Notes: generated by a model not told the origin, from the sequence alone. A stretch of 64,000 bases of DNA from Flavobacteriaceae bacterium (GCA_031277535.1 JAITMD010000005.1:362458-426457), one strand, 5' to 3'; shown: positions 27,787 to 36,909, counted from the first letter of the stretch. Numbers and translations are program-made.

Positions 27787-27817
27787 AAAGAAGGAAGAGT
27801 TTTTTCTTCCTTCTTTT
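27787..27817. terminator. Terminator between convergent genes
   Basis: AAAGAAGGAAG (27787-27797) pairs with CTTCCTTCTTT (27806-27816), an 11-bp stem. Confidence 0.8.
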
Positions 27818-27828
27818 GTTATTTTTCC

Positions 27829-28461
27829 CTATTCTAAATATTCATTAATAAGATAAAAGAATACTCCCTCATCGTTTTGGAAACGTATAGATAAGCGATC
27901 CATGGTTTTAGAACTAATATCAAATTGATTTCCTGTAGAATCACGATATTCCCAATTCTTCATAAATCCTTTTCTAAATGAAGCTGTAATAGAACCATTA
28001 ACATATTGCAAAGTTCCAAGTAAATCTCTTTTTATTGAACGTCTTACTCCATTATATTCTTCTTCAAAAAATTGATTACCATGAATATCCTTCCCTACTA
28101 TCTTCTTACTTCCTTTATTATCTTCAATTATGATTTTATCAAAAATATCTACTTTATAACTCACTTCATATTGGCTTGTATAACGATATTTTCGTACCAA
28201 ATCATCAAAAAAAGCATATTCATAATCAGAATTACTAATTTCATTTAATTCTTTTGCGATATATCCTTTGTTATAACTTATTTTATTTGAATTACTATCT
28301 GTAAACTGTATTCCTCCATGAATATCCTTTTTTAATTTAGCAGTATAATATGTGTTATTATATTCCAAATCATCATGAATATTACGTTTTATTATCTGAG
28401 CTTCAGACATATTCAACCAAAACAAGGCAATAAACAAGCTTAATAAATAACTTTTTCTCAT
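27829..28461 (-). CDS. Secreted protein with repeated KDIHG-type motif, unknown function
   Basis: 210 residues with a signal peptide (LLSLFIALFWLNMSEA). Short units recur: IKRNIHDDLEY, LKKDIHGGIQF, VGKDIHGNQFF and IKRDLLGTLQY. These suggest repeating beta-hairpins, a feature of export-associated surface proteins. TACATTTG (28485-28492, minus strand) 24 bases upstream fits a -7 element. No family recognised. Confidence 0.65.
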   Translation of the reverse strand: MRKSYLLSLFIALFWLNMSEAQIIKRNIHDDLEYNNTYYTAKLKKDIHGGIQFTDSNSNKISYNKGYIAKELNEISNSDYEYAFFDDLVRKYRYTSQYEVSYKVDIFDKIIIEDNKGSKKIVGKDIHGNQFFEEEYNGVRRSIKRDLLGTLQYVNGSITASFRKGFMKNWEYRDSTGNQFDISSKTMDRLSIRFQNDEGVFFYLINEYLE

Positions 28462-28528
28462 GTCAAAAAACTCTTTTTACCATTCAAATGTATAAAAATG
28501 AAGTTATCACTACTTAATATCAAAATCA

Positions 28529-28556
28529 TAACAGAAGGTTATAAATCCTTCTGTTA
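28529..28556 (-). terminator. Second hairpin after the DUF4240-like gene
   Basis: TAACAGAAGG (28529-28538) pairs with CCTTCTGTTA (28547-28556) with an 8-base loop. Confidence 0.55.
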
Positions 28557-28560
28557 AACC

Positions 28561-28619
28561 TATAAATCTTAAACAAAAAAAGAGAACAATATGTTCTCTT
28601 TTTTTGTTTAAGATTTATA
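28561..28619. terminator. Very long perfect hairpin terminator
   Basis: Two 27-base arms (28561-28587 and 28593-28619) are perfectly complementary around a 5-base loop. A and T tracts lie inside the stem, and it begins 6 bases after the DUF4240-like stop codon. It is long for an ordinary terminator. Confidence 0.85.
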
Positions 28620-28624
28620 AACTA

Positions 28625-29296
28625 TTATATTTCGTCGTCATCGTCATCGTTCTCTTCAGCTTCCATACGAACATCACAAATTTCTGCAACTAACTCTGGA
28701 TAAACCTGTTGTAATTTTAATCCATTATGTATTTCTCTATTCATGGTTTCCTCTACATTGTCATAATGTACTAAGTCAGGATATAATTCAAAAACAGTAT
28801 CTCTAATTTCTTCTGACTGTTCCACCCCATTCATCACTTCGTTTGCTGCATCTGCTACATAAAGCAATTCTTCACCCCAGCATTCAGAAATATCAAAACT
28901 ATATTCTCCATTAACAAAATTCTCTATATCTTTTTGTATATCATCAAAAAAAGCTTTTCCTTTTAACAACAACCAGCATCTAAAATAGATAAACTCATCC
29001 TCTGAAATATAATCTTCAAATTCTATTTTATCCTCATCCACAGAAAAATCACATAATAAAATCATATACAACTCTGCAATTTCAGCTGTGTACAACTCAT
29101 GTAATTTTTGTTGCATTACTTTCTCAAAAACAATCAAATGATTTTTATCAGTTTGACTTAGCTTATCAATTATTTCATCAATATGCTCTTCTTGATCATA
29201 ATCTTCCCAACCCTCTCCTTCTTGTTGGTTTGATTCTTCAATAACTTTCCAAAAGAATACCTCTTGTTCTGTCTGTACTTGGTTGATGATACTCAT
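28625..29296 (-). CDS. DUF4240-like acidic protein
   Basis: 223 residues, very acidic, ending in a run of Asp/Glu (EENDDDDDEI). An N-terminal FFWKVIEES and a central FIYFRCWLLLKGKAFF fit the DUF4240 pattern of an FW motif and a YFR-x-WLI-x-QG-type motif. DUF4240 proteins are cytoplasmic and of unknown function, often near toxin or immunity genes. No toxin gene is seen beside it here. Single gene. Confidence 0.65.
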   Translation of the reverse strand: MSIINQVQTEQEVFFWKVIEESNQQEGEGWEDYDQEEHIDEIIDKLSQTDKNHLIVFEKVMQQKLHELYTAEIAELYMILLCDFSVDEDKIEFEDYISEDEFIYFRCWLLLKGKAFFDDIQKDIENFVNGEYSFDISECWGEELLYVADAANEVMNGVEQSEEIRDTVFELYPDLVHYDNVEETMNREIHNGLKLQQVYPELVAEICDVRMEAEENDDDDDEI

Positions 29297-29520
29297 AAAT
29301 CTCTATTTAAGGTTACTTATGATTAAAGATACAGGATACCAATTTATTCTAAGTAAACAAAAGATTATTTAATTGAATTTTAACATTGCTTTTGTATTTA
29401 CTCAGAATAAAGCAATTTGACGAAATAACTTTTAAAAAACATACATATCCTTAAAATCAACATATTTATCATTTAAAAGCCTTCTAAATCCAATTTACAC
29501 ACTCATTTTATCCAAACAAA

Positions 29521-30525
29521 CTATATCCCTTGAAGTCTATACCATAGCTTTTTTAAAAGTTTAAAGCCATCTTCTCTCTTCTTTTGCACTTCTTCTACTG
29601 CCAATTCTCCATTTTTATCAACTGTAAAGCGGTAACTGAAAGCAAATTGAATATTATTTTCATCTGAGTTTAGTAATCCAAAACGTAAATCATTAAAATA
29701 AACTGAACCATTTTGTTCACTATAAGTATACTGTCCTTCTGAAATATTGACTAATCTTGTGATTAACTGATGGTTTTCCAAACCTTTAACCATTTCCATA
29801 TTCTTAGGAAATTCTTTAAAAGTAATTGGTGACTCATCAAAAAATGAGTATTGACCAATCAAATATGAATGATCTGTTTCTACTGTTCCATTCCACAGAA
29901 TTGTATTCATTACTGTAGGTCGAACGGATAAACTATTATATTTTATCCTTTGATTATCCAATTCATGCGTGAAACTATAAAATACTAATGCTTTTAGAAG
30001 TAAAGTAATAAACAAATACCCTGAACTAATCAAAAGCCCTCTTTTATTCCACAAACGTCTTAATTTTAAATTTTCCTTTTCTCGCATTGATTTATATAAA
30101 CAGAATACAAAAGGAAGCGTATAAAGTGGATCAATAACAAAAATAGATTTAAAAGCAAAGGAATAATTAAAAGGCCAGAGGATATGAGTACCCCAAGTTG
30201 TGAAAATATCTAATAGTGAGTGTGTGAAAAGCCCCCAAAAGAAAAGCCAAAAACACTCTTCCATAGTTATATTATTTTTTTTCTCAATGCGATACATTAA
30301 ATATCCAAAAAGAAAACCTCCTAATATGGTAAAAATTAGTGAATGAGTAAAACCCCTATGTATTTCAACTGCCGTAAGAGGATCCGTAAACAATATCGCA
30401 AGTGTATCCAAATCAGGAATTGTACCAGCTATAGCACCATATAATACTGCTTTGTTCTTCAATTTATTACCTGCAACAGCATTGCCTATAGCTCCACCTA
30501 AAACTATTTGAGTAAATGAATCCAT
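29521..30525 (-). CDS. YdjM-like membrane protein, putative metal-dependent hydrolase
   Basis: 334 residues. N-terminal MDSFTQIVLGGAIG and GAIAGTIPDLDTLA, followed by IHRGFTHSL and HSLLDIFTTWGTH, match the YdjM/DUF457 family, with the D-x-D and H-R-G-x-T-H-S motifs that suggest metal binding. About five membrane helices lie in the first 190 residues. The C-terminal 140 residues form a soluble beta-rich part. The substrate is unknown. Confidence 0.8.
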   Translation of the reverse strand: MDSFTQIVLGGAIGNAVAGNKLKNKAVLYGAIAGTIPDLDTLAILFTDPLTAVEIHRGFTHSLIFTILGGFLFGYLMYRIEKKNNITMEECFWLFFWGLFTHSLLDIFTTWGTHILWPFNYSFAFKSIFVIDPLYTLPFVFCLYKSMREKENLKLRRLWNKRGLLISSGYLFITLLLKALVFYSFTHELDNQRIKYNSLSVRPTVMNTILWNGTVETDHSYLIGQYSFFDESPITFKEFPKNMEMVKGLENHQLITRLVNISEGQYTYSEQNGSVYFNDLRFGLLNSDENNIQFAFSYRFTVDKNGELAVEEVQKKREDGFKLLKKLWYRLQGI

Positions 30526-30552
30526 CTATTCCTTTTATTTCACGACAAGTTA

Positions 30553-30582
30553 TAAAAAAAACCGCCCGAAAGCAGTTTTTTT
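30553..30582 (-). terminator. Terminator of the Lrp-family gene
   Basis: An imperfect A8-CCGC / GCAGT7 stem, on the minus strand followed by an eight-T run, just beyond the 3' end of the Lrp gene. Confidence 0.65.
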
Positions 30583-30598
30583 CTATTAATTCTTTTTA

Positions 30599-31078
30599 CT
30601 ATAATTCTTTGAAAATAGTATGCATTAAGCGTTTTTTATCGTTGATGCTTTCTTCTAAAGAAATCATAGATTCTGTTCTATAAACTCCTTCAATATCATC
30701 AATCATATAAATAACCTCTTTCGCATGACGTGTGTTTTTTGCTCTAATTTTGCAGAATACATTGAATTTCCCTGTTGTAACGTGAGCTACAGTAACATAA
30801 GGAATTTCGTTAATACGTTCTAATACAAATTTAGTTTGAGAAGTATTGTGTAAGAATATACCTATGTATGCAATAAAAGCATATCCTAACTTTTCATAAT
30901 CCAAAGTCAATGAAGACCCTTGAATAATACCTGCGTCTTCCATTTTTTTCACACGTACGTGAACAGTACCTGCAGAAATCAATAATTTCTTAGCAATATC
31001 TGTAAAAGGAACTCTCGTATTATCAATCAACATATCTAAGATATGGTGATCAATCTCATCTAAACGAAATTTACTCAT
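30599..31078 (-). CDS. Lrp/AsnC-family regulator
   Basis: 159 residues, the usual family length. N-terminal winged helix (LDEIDHHILDMLIDNTRVPFTDIAKKL then GTVHVRVKKMEDAGII) and C-terminal RAM ligand-binding domain (GYAFIAYIGIF ... ISLEES). These bind amino acids and act globally or on neighbours. It stands alone with its own terminator. Its amino acid ligand is not visible. Confidence 0.92.
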   Translation of the reverse strand: MSKFRLDEIDHHILDMLIDNTRVPFTDIAKKLLISAGTVHVRVKKMEDAGIIQGSSLTLDYEKLGYAFIAYIGIFLHNTSQTKFVLERINEIPYVTVAHVTTGKFNVFCKIRAKNTRHAKEVIYMIDDIEGVYRTESMISLEESINDKKRLMHTIFKEL

Positions 31079-31194
31079 AAATCAATTATTATTTATCTTA
31101 TTCTAATCTCTAATTCTCTACAATAATACCAAATAATTCTTACATAATTAAAAAAAAACACATTTTTTATTACTTATTTAGGAAATTTCTTTTT

Positions 31195-32319
31195 CTAATC
31201 CCTTTTTTCAATAACATCATATATGTTTTTTTCTATGCAGTTTTCCAACAATTCTATATGTTTTGAGAACTTTAAAGGGGTATTTATTGAATTATGTGCA
31301 AATTTACTTTCTTTTTGTTCATATCCAAGAATTAAAGGACTAAATGTTATCTTTTCATTTTTCAAAATTTCCAAATATTGCACATTTACTATATAATTCT
31401 CGTTATTTTTAACAAATAAAACGTTTTTAAATATAATATCTGTAAAGTTCTTTTGGTTCTCTTCTATACTAAGATAGTCTTCTAAGTTATAATTGAGATA
31501 CGATTTTTCCTTAATTGCCTTTATACAAGTTAATAGACTCAAAAAGACAATGTTTCTCGTCTCTTCCCTTTCATAATCATTTGGGTAATGTCCTGCTTCA
31601 AATAAAACAGTAGGCACTCCTTGTGTTTGAAAATAATCACCTATACAATTAATATTAAAACTATCATCAAAACGTCCTACCTGACCTGGAATAACCTTTT
31701 GTACAGCCTCATTCATTGCTACAATTAACTGCATCGCTTCTTTTCGAGTATCATTCCAATCACATGATTCATTAAATGAAGGAGCTAAAAAAGATATAGT
31801 AGCAGGTTTACCTGTATCACCAACTCCAAATATAGTACGTTGATCATGTAAATTAAACGCATATTGTGGAGCAAATTCATTAAAAAGGCTTCGTAGCAAT
31901 CTACTCTCTGGTTGGCTCAAATCAATAGAGTCTCTATTTAAATCTACTTGATTAGCATTAACTCTTGTATAGTGATACGCTCCATCTGGATTCAAAATAG
32001 GTACAATTAAAAAAGTAAAATGTTTTTTCCATTGTTCAATCCAAACTTCTTCTGAAGAATTAAGAAGATGTAAAAAATCAATAATAGCTTTTGTTGTTGT
32101 AGATTCATTTCCATGCATTTGAGACCACATAAAAACCTTACATTTTCCTTCACCCCAAGTTACCGTTTTTATGTCCCTTTTTTCTACTGATTTACCTACT
32201 ACCTCAACCTTAAAGTTTTTATTTAAGTCTGACAAAAAAGGAGCTATTTTTTCATTTGTAATATATCGTCCTAAAATAGATGAAAAACGATGATTCTTTA
32301 GATTATTTATTTCGAACAT
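31195..32319 (-). CDS. M14-family zinc carboxypeptidase
   Basis: 374 residues, no signal peptide. Zinc ligands H69 and E72 in MHGNES, H158 in FNLHDQ, and catalytic E241 in FEAGHY give the M14 site. LNPDGAYHYTRVNANQVDLNRD is the matching substrate loop. Without a signal it is likely cytoplasmic and may act on peptides or peptidoglycan fragments. It is divergent from the XRE regulator across 303 bp carrying four copies of one palindrome, which suggests co-regulation. The C-terminal 90 residues are less conserved. Confidence 0.85.
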   Translation of the reverse strand: MFEINNLKNHRFSSILGRYITNEKIAPFLSDLNKNFKVEVVGKSVEKRDIKTVTWGEGKCKVFMWSQMHGNESTTTKAIIDFLHLLNSSEEVWIEQWKKHFTFLIVPILNPDGAYHYTRVNANQVDLNRDSIDLSQPESRLLRSLFNEFAPQYAFNLHDQRTIFGVGDTGKPATISFLAPSFNESCDWNDTRKEAMQLIVAMNEAVQKVIPGQVGRFDDSFNINCIGDYFQTQGVPTVLFEAGHYPNDYEREETRNIVFLSLLTCIKAIKEKSYLNYNLEDYLSIEENQKNFTDIIFKNVLFVKNNENYIVNVQYLEILKNEKITFSPLILGYEQKESKFAHNSINTPLKFSKHIELLENCIEKNIYDVIEKRD

Positions 32320-32339
32320 ACTTACCTGTTTTTGTTACA

Positions 32340-32588
32340 TTACAAATGTAAACAACTTCTTTTTTACATTTGTAAACAGCTCTTTTTGCACTTTAATTTA
32401 CAAATGTAATTAACAACAATGCTAAAACAATTAAAGTTCATATACAAATAACTAACCATTCATTTAAAATAACCAAATAATTACAAACCAATATATTACA
32501 TATAAACAATTAAAGAATCACTATATGTTTATTGTAAAATAAAAACAACTATCATTAACTTTTGTATATTATTTTATTACATTTGTAA
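32340..32588. promoter_or_regulatory. Four copies of palindrome TTACATTTGTAA in the divergent promoter region
   Basis: Perfect 12-bp palindromes lie at 32340-32351, 32364-32375, 32398-32409 and 32577-32588. The first three lie 21-90 bp upstream of the M14 gene and the fourth 34 bp before the XRE gene. Each contains TACATTTG, a perfect TAnnTTTG -7 word, so the likely operator overlaps the promoter. The centre-to-centre distances of the first three are 24 and 34 bp. The XRE regulator is the natural candidate to bind it. Confidence 0.65.
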
Positions 32589-32622
32589 ACACATCAAAAA
32601 TTACATATTTAAACTATTTGCT

Positions 32623-33108
32623 ATGGATAACTTTGTAAACAGACTAACCTTTTTATTAGAACATTTCGAATTCTCTGCTTCCAATTTCGCAGATAAAATT
32701 GGGGTACAACGTTCAAGTTTATCTCACATCCTATCTGGTAGAAACAAACCCAGCTTAGATTTTATTTTAAAAATAAAAGAGTGTTTTCCTATGCTAAGTT
32801 TTGATTGGTTATTACAAGGAAAAGGTACTTTTATAGAAGGTGAAATAACACCTATTTCTACATCTCAAAATATAGAAAAAAGTACTTCTATTTTAGCAAA
32901 AGAAGAGTCTAATAATATCCCCCTACCCAATACACCTTTCAATCTTTTTTCGGAAACAGAAGAAACTACTCTTACAAGTAATCACACAATACAAACAGAA
33001 GCACAACAACTACCTCCCAATCAATCACTATTCCTAACAGACAATAATTTAGAACGTATTATTTTATTTTATAAAGATGGAACCTTCAAACAATACATAT
33101 CAAGATAA
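32623..33108 (+). CDS. XRE-family regulator
   Basis: 161 residues. Helix-turn-helix in residues about 5-60: LTFLLEHFEFSASNFADKIG, VQRSSLSHILSGRNKPSLDF, then ILKIKECFPMLSFDWLLQGKG. The middle is low-complexity, Ser/Thr/Asn-rich, and the end (RIILFYKDGTFKQY) may be a small effector or dimer region. It lies opposite the M14 gene and is likely to bind the repeated palindrome before its own start. Confidence 0.85.
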   Translation: MDNFVNRLTFLLEHFEFSASNFADKIGVQRSSLSHILSGRNKPSLDFILKIKECFPMLSFDWLLQGKGTFIEGEITPISTSQNIEKSTSILAKEESNNIPLPNTPFNLFSETEETTLTSNHTIQTEAQQLPPNQSLFLTDNNLERIILFYKDGTFKQYISR

Positions 33109-33227
33109 ATACAACTTAAAAAAACAGCAGTACGATTACTTATTTTTTTCATTCCTATAGTCTATTTATATCCTATATTTATCCTATATTGCTTTATACA
33201 AAATCTATGATATCACAATAATACTTT

Positions 33228-33899
33228 ATGATGTTTAAAAAACTTCTCAGCTATTTTAGCCCTATTACAATTAAAAAAATTCCTTCTGAGATTAGTAAAC
33301 AAATTGAAATTACTTACAATGATGGTCAATTGGTATTAGATACCCCTAACACCAATTATTCTTATGGAAATTTAGCAATCGTACTACGCAAAGGATTAAA
33401 GTATATTGGTTATCAAAAGATCGAATCTATGAATCAAATCTTGGTATTAGGTTTAGGCGGTGGAAGTATTATTAAGTTATTAAGAAAAGAGATTAAGTAC
33501 AATAAAGCAATTACAAGTGTTGAACTTGATCCTGCTATCCTCTTTGCTGCAAATAAATATTTTGATTTAGAACAATACAGCGAAAACCATACAATTATTC
33601 AGGGAGATGCTTTTGAGTTTATGTTAAAGCAGCAAAATAAATATGACCTAATAGTCATTGATATTTTTCAAGACTATCTAATGCCTGCATTTTTATTTGA
33701 GAATTATTTTGTTGAAAAAATTAAAGAATCACTAAATATAAATGGATTTATATTATTCAATACTATTACTTTACACAAAGAAGAAAAAGAAAGAAACAAC
33801 CAATATACTTCTTTATTTGAAAGTGGTCAATTTAGTGTTAGAACTCATCCAAAAATTCAAGATCTAAATGAATTAATCACAATTAAACGCAACTTTTAA
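33228..33899 (+). CDS. Spermidine-synthase-like methyltransferase-fold protein
   Basis: 223 residues. The SAM-fold core is visible: ILVLGLGGGSIIKLL (motif I), SVELDPAILFAANKYF (acidic end of strand 2), GDAFEFML, YDLIVIDIF and LFENYFVEKIKESL. Compared with spermidine synthases (about 280 residues) it lacks most of the N-terminal beta part, so it is probably an unassigned member of the superfamily. The start could be either of two adjacent ATGs. It is a single gene. The substrate is unknown. Confidence 0.7.
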   Translation: MMFKKLLSYFSPITIKKIPSEISKQIEITYNDGQLVLDTPNTNYSYGNLAIVLRKGLKYIGYQKIESMNQILVLGLGGGSIIKLLRKEIKYNKAITSVELDPAILFAANKYFDLEQYSENHTIIQGDAFEFMLKQQNKYDLIVIDIFQDYLMPAFLFENYFVEKIKESLNINGFILFNTITLHKEEKERNNQYTSLFESGQFSVRTHPKIQDLNELITIKRNF

Positions 33900-34010
33900 T
33901 AAATCATCGTTGTACTACTAAAGTTATATTATTTGACACATTTAGTACTTCTATCCAATTCCTTTCTTACTATTTATCTTCAGAAATAGTTAAAGAATAT
34001 AGGGTTTCTT

Positions 34011-34018
34011 TATCTTTG
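34011..34018 (+). promoter_or_regulatory. -7 element TATCTTTG of the GNAT gene
   Basis: A perfect TAnnTTTG match overlaps the TTG that would start the longest reading frame, so the true start must be the ATG at 34049. Confidence 0.5.
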
Positions 34019-34048
34019 TCAGTATTACCAAAAAAGTCAACAAACCCT

Positions 34049-35164
34049 ATGATAGAAATTAAGGAGGCGATTAGCAAACAAGATATGAAGGAATTTGTAA
34101 AATTTCCTTTCAAACTGTATAAAAACAACCCTTATTGGGTATCTTCTATTATCAAAGAAGAAATAGCAAGTTTTGATCGTAAAAATGATATTTTTAAAAC
34201 AGTTGATGTACATTTCTATTTAGCTTATAAGAATGGAGAATTAGCAGGCCGTATAGCTTGTTGTATCAACTGGACAGAAGTAAAAGACTTACATAAGCCT
34301 AAAGTGCGTTTTGGATGGTTAGAAATGATTGATGATGTAGAAGTTACCAAGGCATTAATTGATAAGGTTATTGCATTCGGAAAACAACATCAACTACAAT
34401 ATATTGAGGGACCAATGGGGTTTTCTAATATGGATAAGGCAGGTATGCTTACTAAAGGATTCGATTATATCGCTACTATGATTGGATTATACAATTATCC
34501 TTACTATGTAGAGCATATGAAGCAATTAGGTTTTCAGCCAGAAGCAGAATGGTTAGAATACAAATTAGATCTTACGCTATTTGACGAAGGAAAAATAGAA
34601 AAAATGTCTCAATTAGTAATGAACAGGTATGGGCTAAAACCATTAGAATTTTCAAGCACAAAAGAACTAATGCCTTACGTAGACGAAATGTTTGCACTCC
34701 TAAATAAAACCTATGCTGATCTACAAAGCTTTGTACCAATAGAGCCATTCCAGGTAGAACATTACAAAAAGAAATACCTAAACTTTATTCATCCAGATTT
34801 TATTTCATGTGTTATGGATAAAGACAATAAAATGGTTGCTTTTGCTATTACAATGCCATCTTTTTCTAAAGGCTTCCAGAAAGCAAATGGTAAATTATTC
34901 CCTTTTGGCTTTTGGCACTTACTTCAAGCAATGAAAAAAAATAATCATGCAGAATATTATTTAATTGGAGTAGATCCTGAATATAGAAATAAAGGAGTTA
35001 CTGCTATTATATTTAAAGAAATATATGCTTGCTTTAAAAAGCATAAAATTACATTTGCTGAAACCAATCCTTTATTAGAAGAAAATAATAAAGTAAAACA
35101 ATTATGGAAAAACCTTAACCCTGAAATTCACAAAGAAAGAAAAACTTTTAGATTAGATATCTAA
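34049..35164 (+). CDS. Large GNAT-like protein, Bacteroidota type
   Basis: 371 residues from the ATG at 34049. Translation from the TTG at 34016 is rejected because a -7 promoter element covers it. It begins MIEIKEAISKQDMKEFVKFP and continues FKLYKNNPYW, the pattern seen in an uncharacterised family of about 370-residue acyltransferase-like proteins. The C-terminal part holds YLIGVDPEYRNKGVTAIIF, with a GNAT acetyl-CoA loop. It may modify a small molecule or a lipid. Single gene followed by a terminator. Confidence 0.75.
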   Translation: MIEIKEAISKQDMKEFVKFPFKLYKNNPYWVSSIIKEEIASFDRKNDIFKTVDVHFYLAYKNGELAGRIACCINWTEVKDLHKPKVRFGWLEMIDDVEVTKALIDKVIAFGKQHQLQYIEGPMGFSNMDKAGMLTKGFDYIATMIGLYNYPYYVEHMKQLGFQPEAEWLEYKLDLTLFDEGKIEKMSQLVMNRYGLKPLEFSSTKELMPYVDEMFALLNKTYADLQSFVPIEPFQVEHYKKKYLNFIHPDFISCVMDKDNKMVAFAITMPSFSKGFQKANGKLFPFGFWHLLQAMKKNNHAEYYLIGVDPEYRNKGVTAIIFKEIYACFKKHKITFAETNPLLEENNKVKQLWKNLNPEIHKERKTFRLDI

Positions 35165-35178
35165 TTTTTCAATATCAC

Positions 35179-35216
35179 ACTCCTTTTGTTTATCAAAGAA
35201 TAAAAGGAGTTTTTTT
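35179..35216 (+). terminator. Terminator after the GNAT-like gene
   Basis: ACTCCTTTT (35179-35187) pairs with AAAAGGAGT (35202-35210), followed by T7. Confidence 0.85.
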
Positions 35217-35435
35217 ATATAAATACAGCAAAGCAGGTATTTCCATCCTATTTTTAAAGCATTATATTTCAATCCATTACTCTTTATACCTACCTCACTA
35301 ATTAAAACAAAAAAGGTTAAACATAAGAACAACAGTACTATTGTAGTTTACTTATTCATTATACACAAAAAAACGCTCACGAAACTTTTTTAATTAACAA
35401 AAAACATTAAATTCGAAGCGTAATTTTTAAAATTT

Positions 35436-35966
35436 ATGAAAAAGTTTTTAATTAAAGGTAGTCTACTGCTTTGTATTGCATTAGCTACAATATCTTGTTC
35501 TAAAGATGATAACCAAACAACAACTCCTGAAAAGGAAATTGACAAAGGAACAGTAAAAAAAGCTGATTTAATGAAAAAATGGCGTTTGGTAAAAACAGTT
35601 GATTACGATATAAATAACAAAGTAATCAATAGTGAAGAGGCTTGGAACGGACAATGTTCTACTCCTACTACATACTTCTTAGAAAATGACAAAGTAATAT
35701 ACAATACCTATTCTTTTTGGACTGGAAAGTGCGAAATAAATGAAGAATTAGATGGGAGATGGAGTGTTTCTAAGAATGTAATACTTGTAAAAGAAGATTG
35801 GGATGTAGACAATCCAAACCGCAAAGACATTGCTTACCTTGTGCAATCTTTAACAACGAGTAAATTAGAGCTTGTCCGCACTTGGACAGTAGAAGAAATA
35901 GCTAAGGTTACAAATGACAAAAAGAATATAGCTAAAACAGCTACTTACTACGAAATAGCTAAATAA
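35436..35966 (+). CDS. Lipocalin-like lipoprotein
   Basis: 176 residues. Lipoprotein signal ending ATISC (Cys21), then a short linker and a beta-rich domain with MKKWRLVKTVDY and a later DGRWSVSKNVILV, the spacing of small Bacteroidota lipocalin-like (DUF4923/4488-type) proteins. Likely anchored to the outer membrane inner face or cell surface. Function unknown. Confidence 0.7.
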   Translation: MKKFLIKGSLLLCIALATISCSKDDNQTTTPEKEIDKGTVKKADLMKKWRLVKTVDYDINNKVINSEEAWNGQCSTPTTYFLENDKVIYNTYSFWTGKCEINEELDGRWSVSKNVILVKEDWDVDNPNRKDIAYLVQSLTTSKLELVRTWTVEEIAKVTNDKKNIAKTATYYEIAK

Positions 35967-35975
35967 TTAGCACAA

Positions 35976-36006
35976 AAAAAGGTTGGAATATTGTTCCAAC
36001 CTTTTT
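35976..36006. terminator. Bidirectional terminator between lipocalin-like and tatA genes
   Basis: A 13-bp stem (35976-35988 with 35994-36006), T-runs both sides. Confidence 0.9.
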
Positions 36007-36012
36007 GTCTTT

Positions 36013-36252
36013 TTATGCTTCAACTTTTTCAGCTGGAGCAGTAGTGCTTTCTTTCACTTGATCATCTTTTTTAGATACAGCATGATTTACATTTGTATCT
36101 CTTTGTGCGTCCTTGAATTCTTTAATTCCTGTTCCAAGTCCTTTCATTAATTCTGGAATTTTCTTTCCACCAAATAACAATAAGGCAATTGCAACAACAA
36201 CTATCAATTCTGATGGAGCAACACCTCCTAATGGAATAATTGTTGAAATCAT
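36013..36252 (-). CDS. tatA: Twin-arginine translocase TatA/TatE subunit
   Basis: 79 residues. One membrane helix (about 13-27, SELIVVVAIALLLFG), then GGKKIPELMKGLGTGIKEFK, the amphipathic helix with the FGxKxxPEL motif of TatA. The C-terminal tail is charged. It forms the pore of the Tat pathway with TatC, which is not in the window. A TACATTTG -7 word (36281-36288, minus strand) lies 29 bases upstream. Confidence 0.93.
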   Translation of the reverse strand: MISTIIPLGGVAPSELIVVVAIALLLFGGKKIPELMKGLGTGIKEFKDAQRDTNVNHAVSKKDDQVKESTTAPAEKVEA

Positions 36253-36412
36253 AATTAATGATGTATTTAATTGAGGAAAACAAATGTATTTAAGAAGTAT
36301 GTTTTTATAATTTTTTTTAACACAAAATTAATGTAGTTTTTCAAAGAATATTTCAACTCTAATCTCATTCTAATTCCCCTTTAATCCCTTTCTAATACTG
36401 CAACTTACAACT

Positions 36413-36856
36413 CTATTTAATCCAGCGCATTTCAATGTATTTTTTCTCAAATCCTTTTCGCTCATAAAGGTCTTGTGCTGGATTATCATTATCAACATGT
36501 AACGCTATATTTCCCTTTACTTCTTGTTGTATTACATCAAGCATTTTACCTCCTATTCCTTGTCCTCTTACAGAACTATCAATAGCTAAATACACTAAAA
36601 TGTGTTCTGGTATAAATCCCTCCATCAAAGTGTCTAAAAGCACCCCTATACCTACTATATTTTGATTCGTTGTATGAGCAAGCATAATAAAACCACCTGG
36701 TTTATTGTCATGTCCTAAGGCGTAAGCAATTGCTTTTGCTATATCTACTTCAGTATCTCCATATTGTTCTAAATGTTGATACAAAAATACGGTATAAGCT
36801 TTAATTTCATCTCTTGACACTTCAGTCTCTTTTGTTATTTTAGAATATACAAGCAT
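36413..36856 (-). CDS. GNAT-family N-acetyltransferase
   Basis: 147 residues. LVYLAIDSSVRGQGIGGKMLD is the acetyl-CoA loop (R/Q-x-x-G-x-G/A), followed by NDNPAQDLYERKGFEKKY, a typical GNAT ending. The target is unknown. No close neighbour in the same strand. Confidence 0.85.
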   Translation of the reverse strand: MLVYSKITKETEVSRDEIKAYTVFLYQHLEQYGDTEVDIAKAIAYALGHDNKPGGFIMLAHTTNQNIVGIGVLLDTLMEGFIPEHILVYLAIDSSVRGQGIGGKMLDVIQQEVKGNIALHVDNDNPAQDLYERKGFEKKYIEMRWIK

Positions 36857-36909
36857 CTTCCTATTTTTTTAGTTCTGTTCCCAAATACTACATCAATTAA
36901 AAATATACA

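Noticed and set aside
34016..34048. N-terminal extension of the GNAT-like gene
   Set aside because: The TTG start is part of a perfect -7 promoter word and the ATG at 34049 gives the family-typical start.
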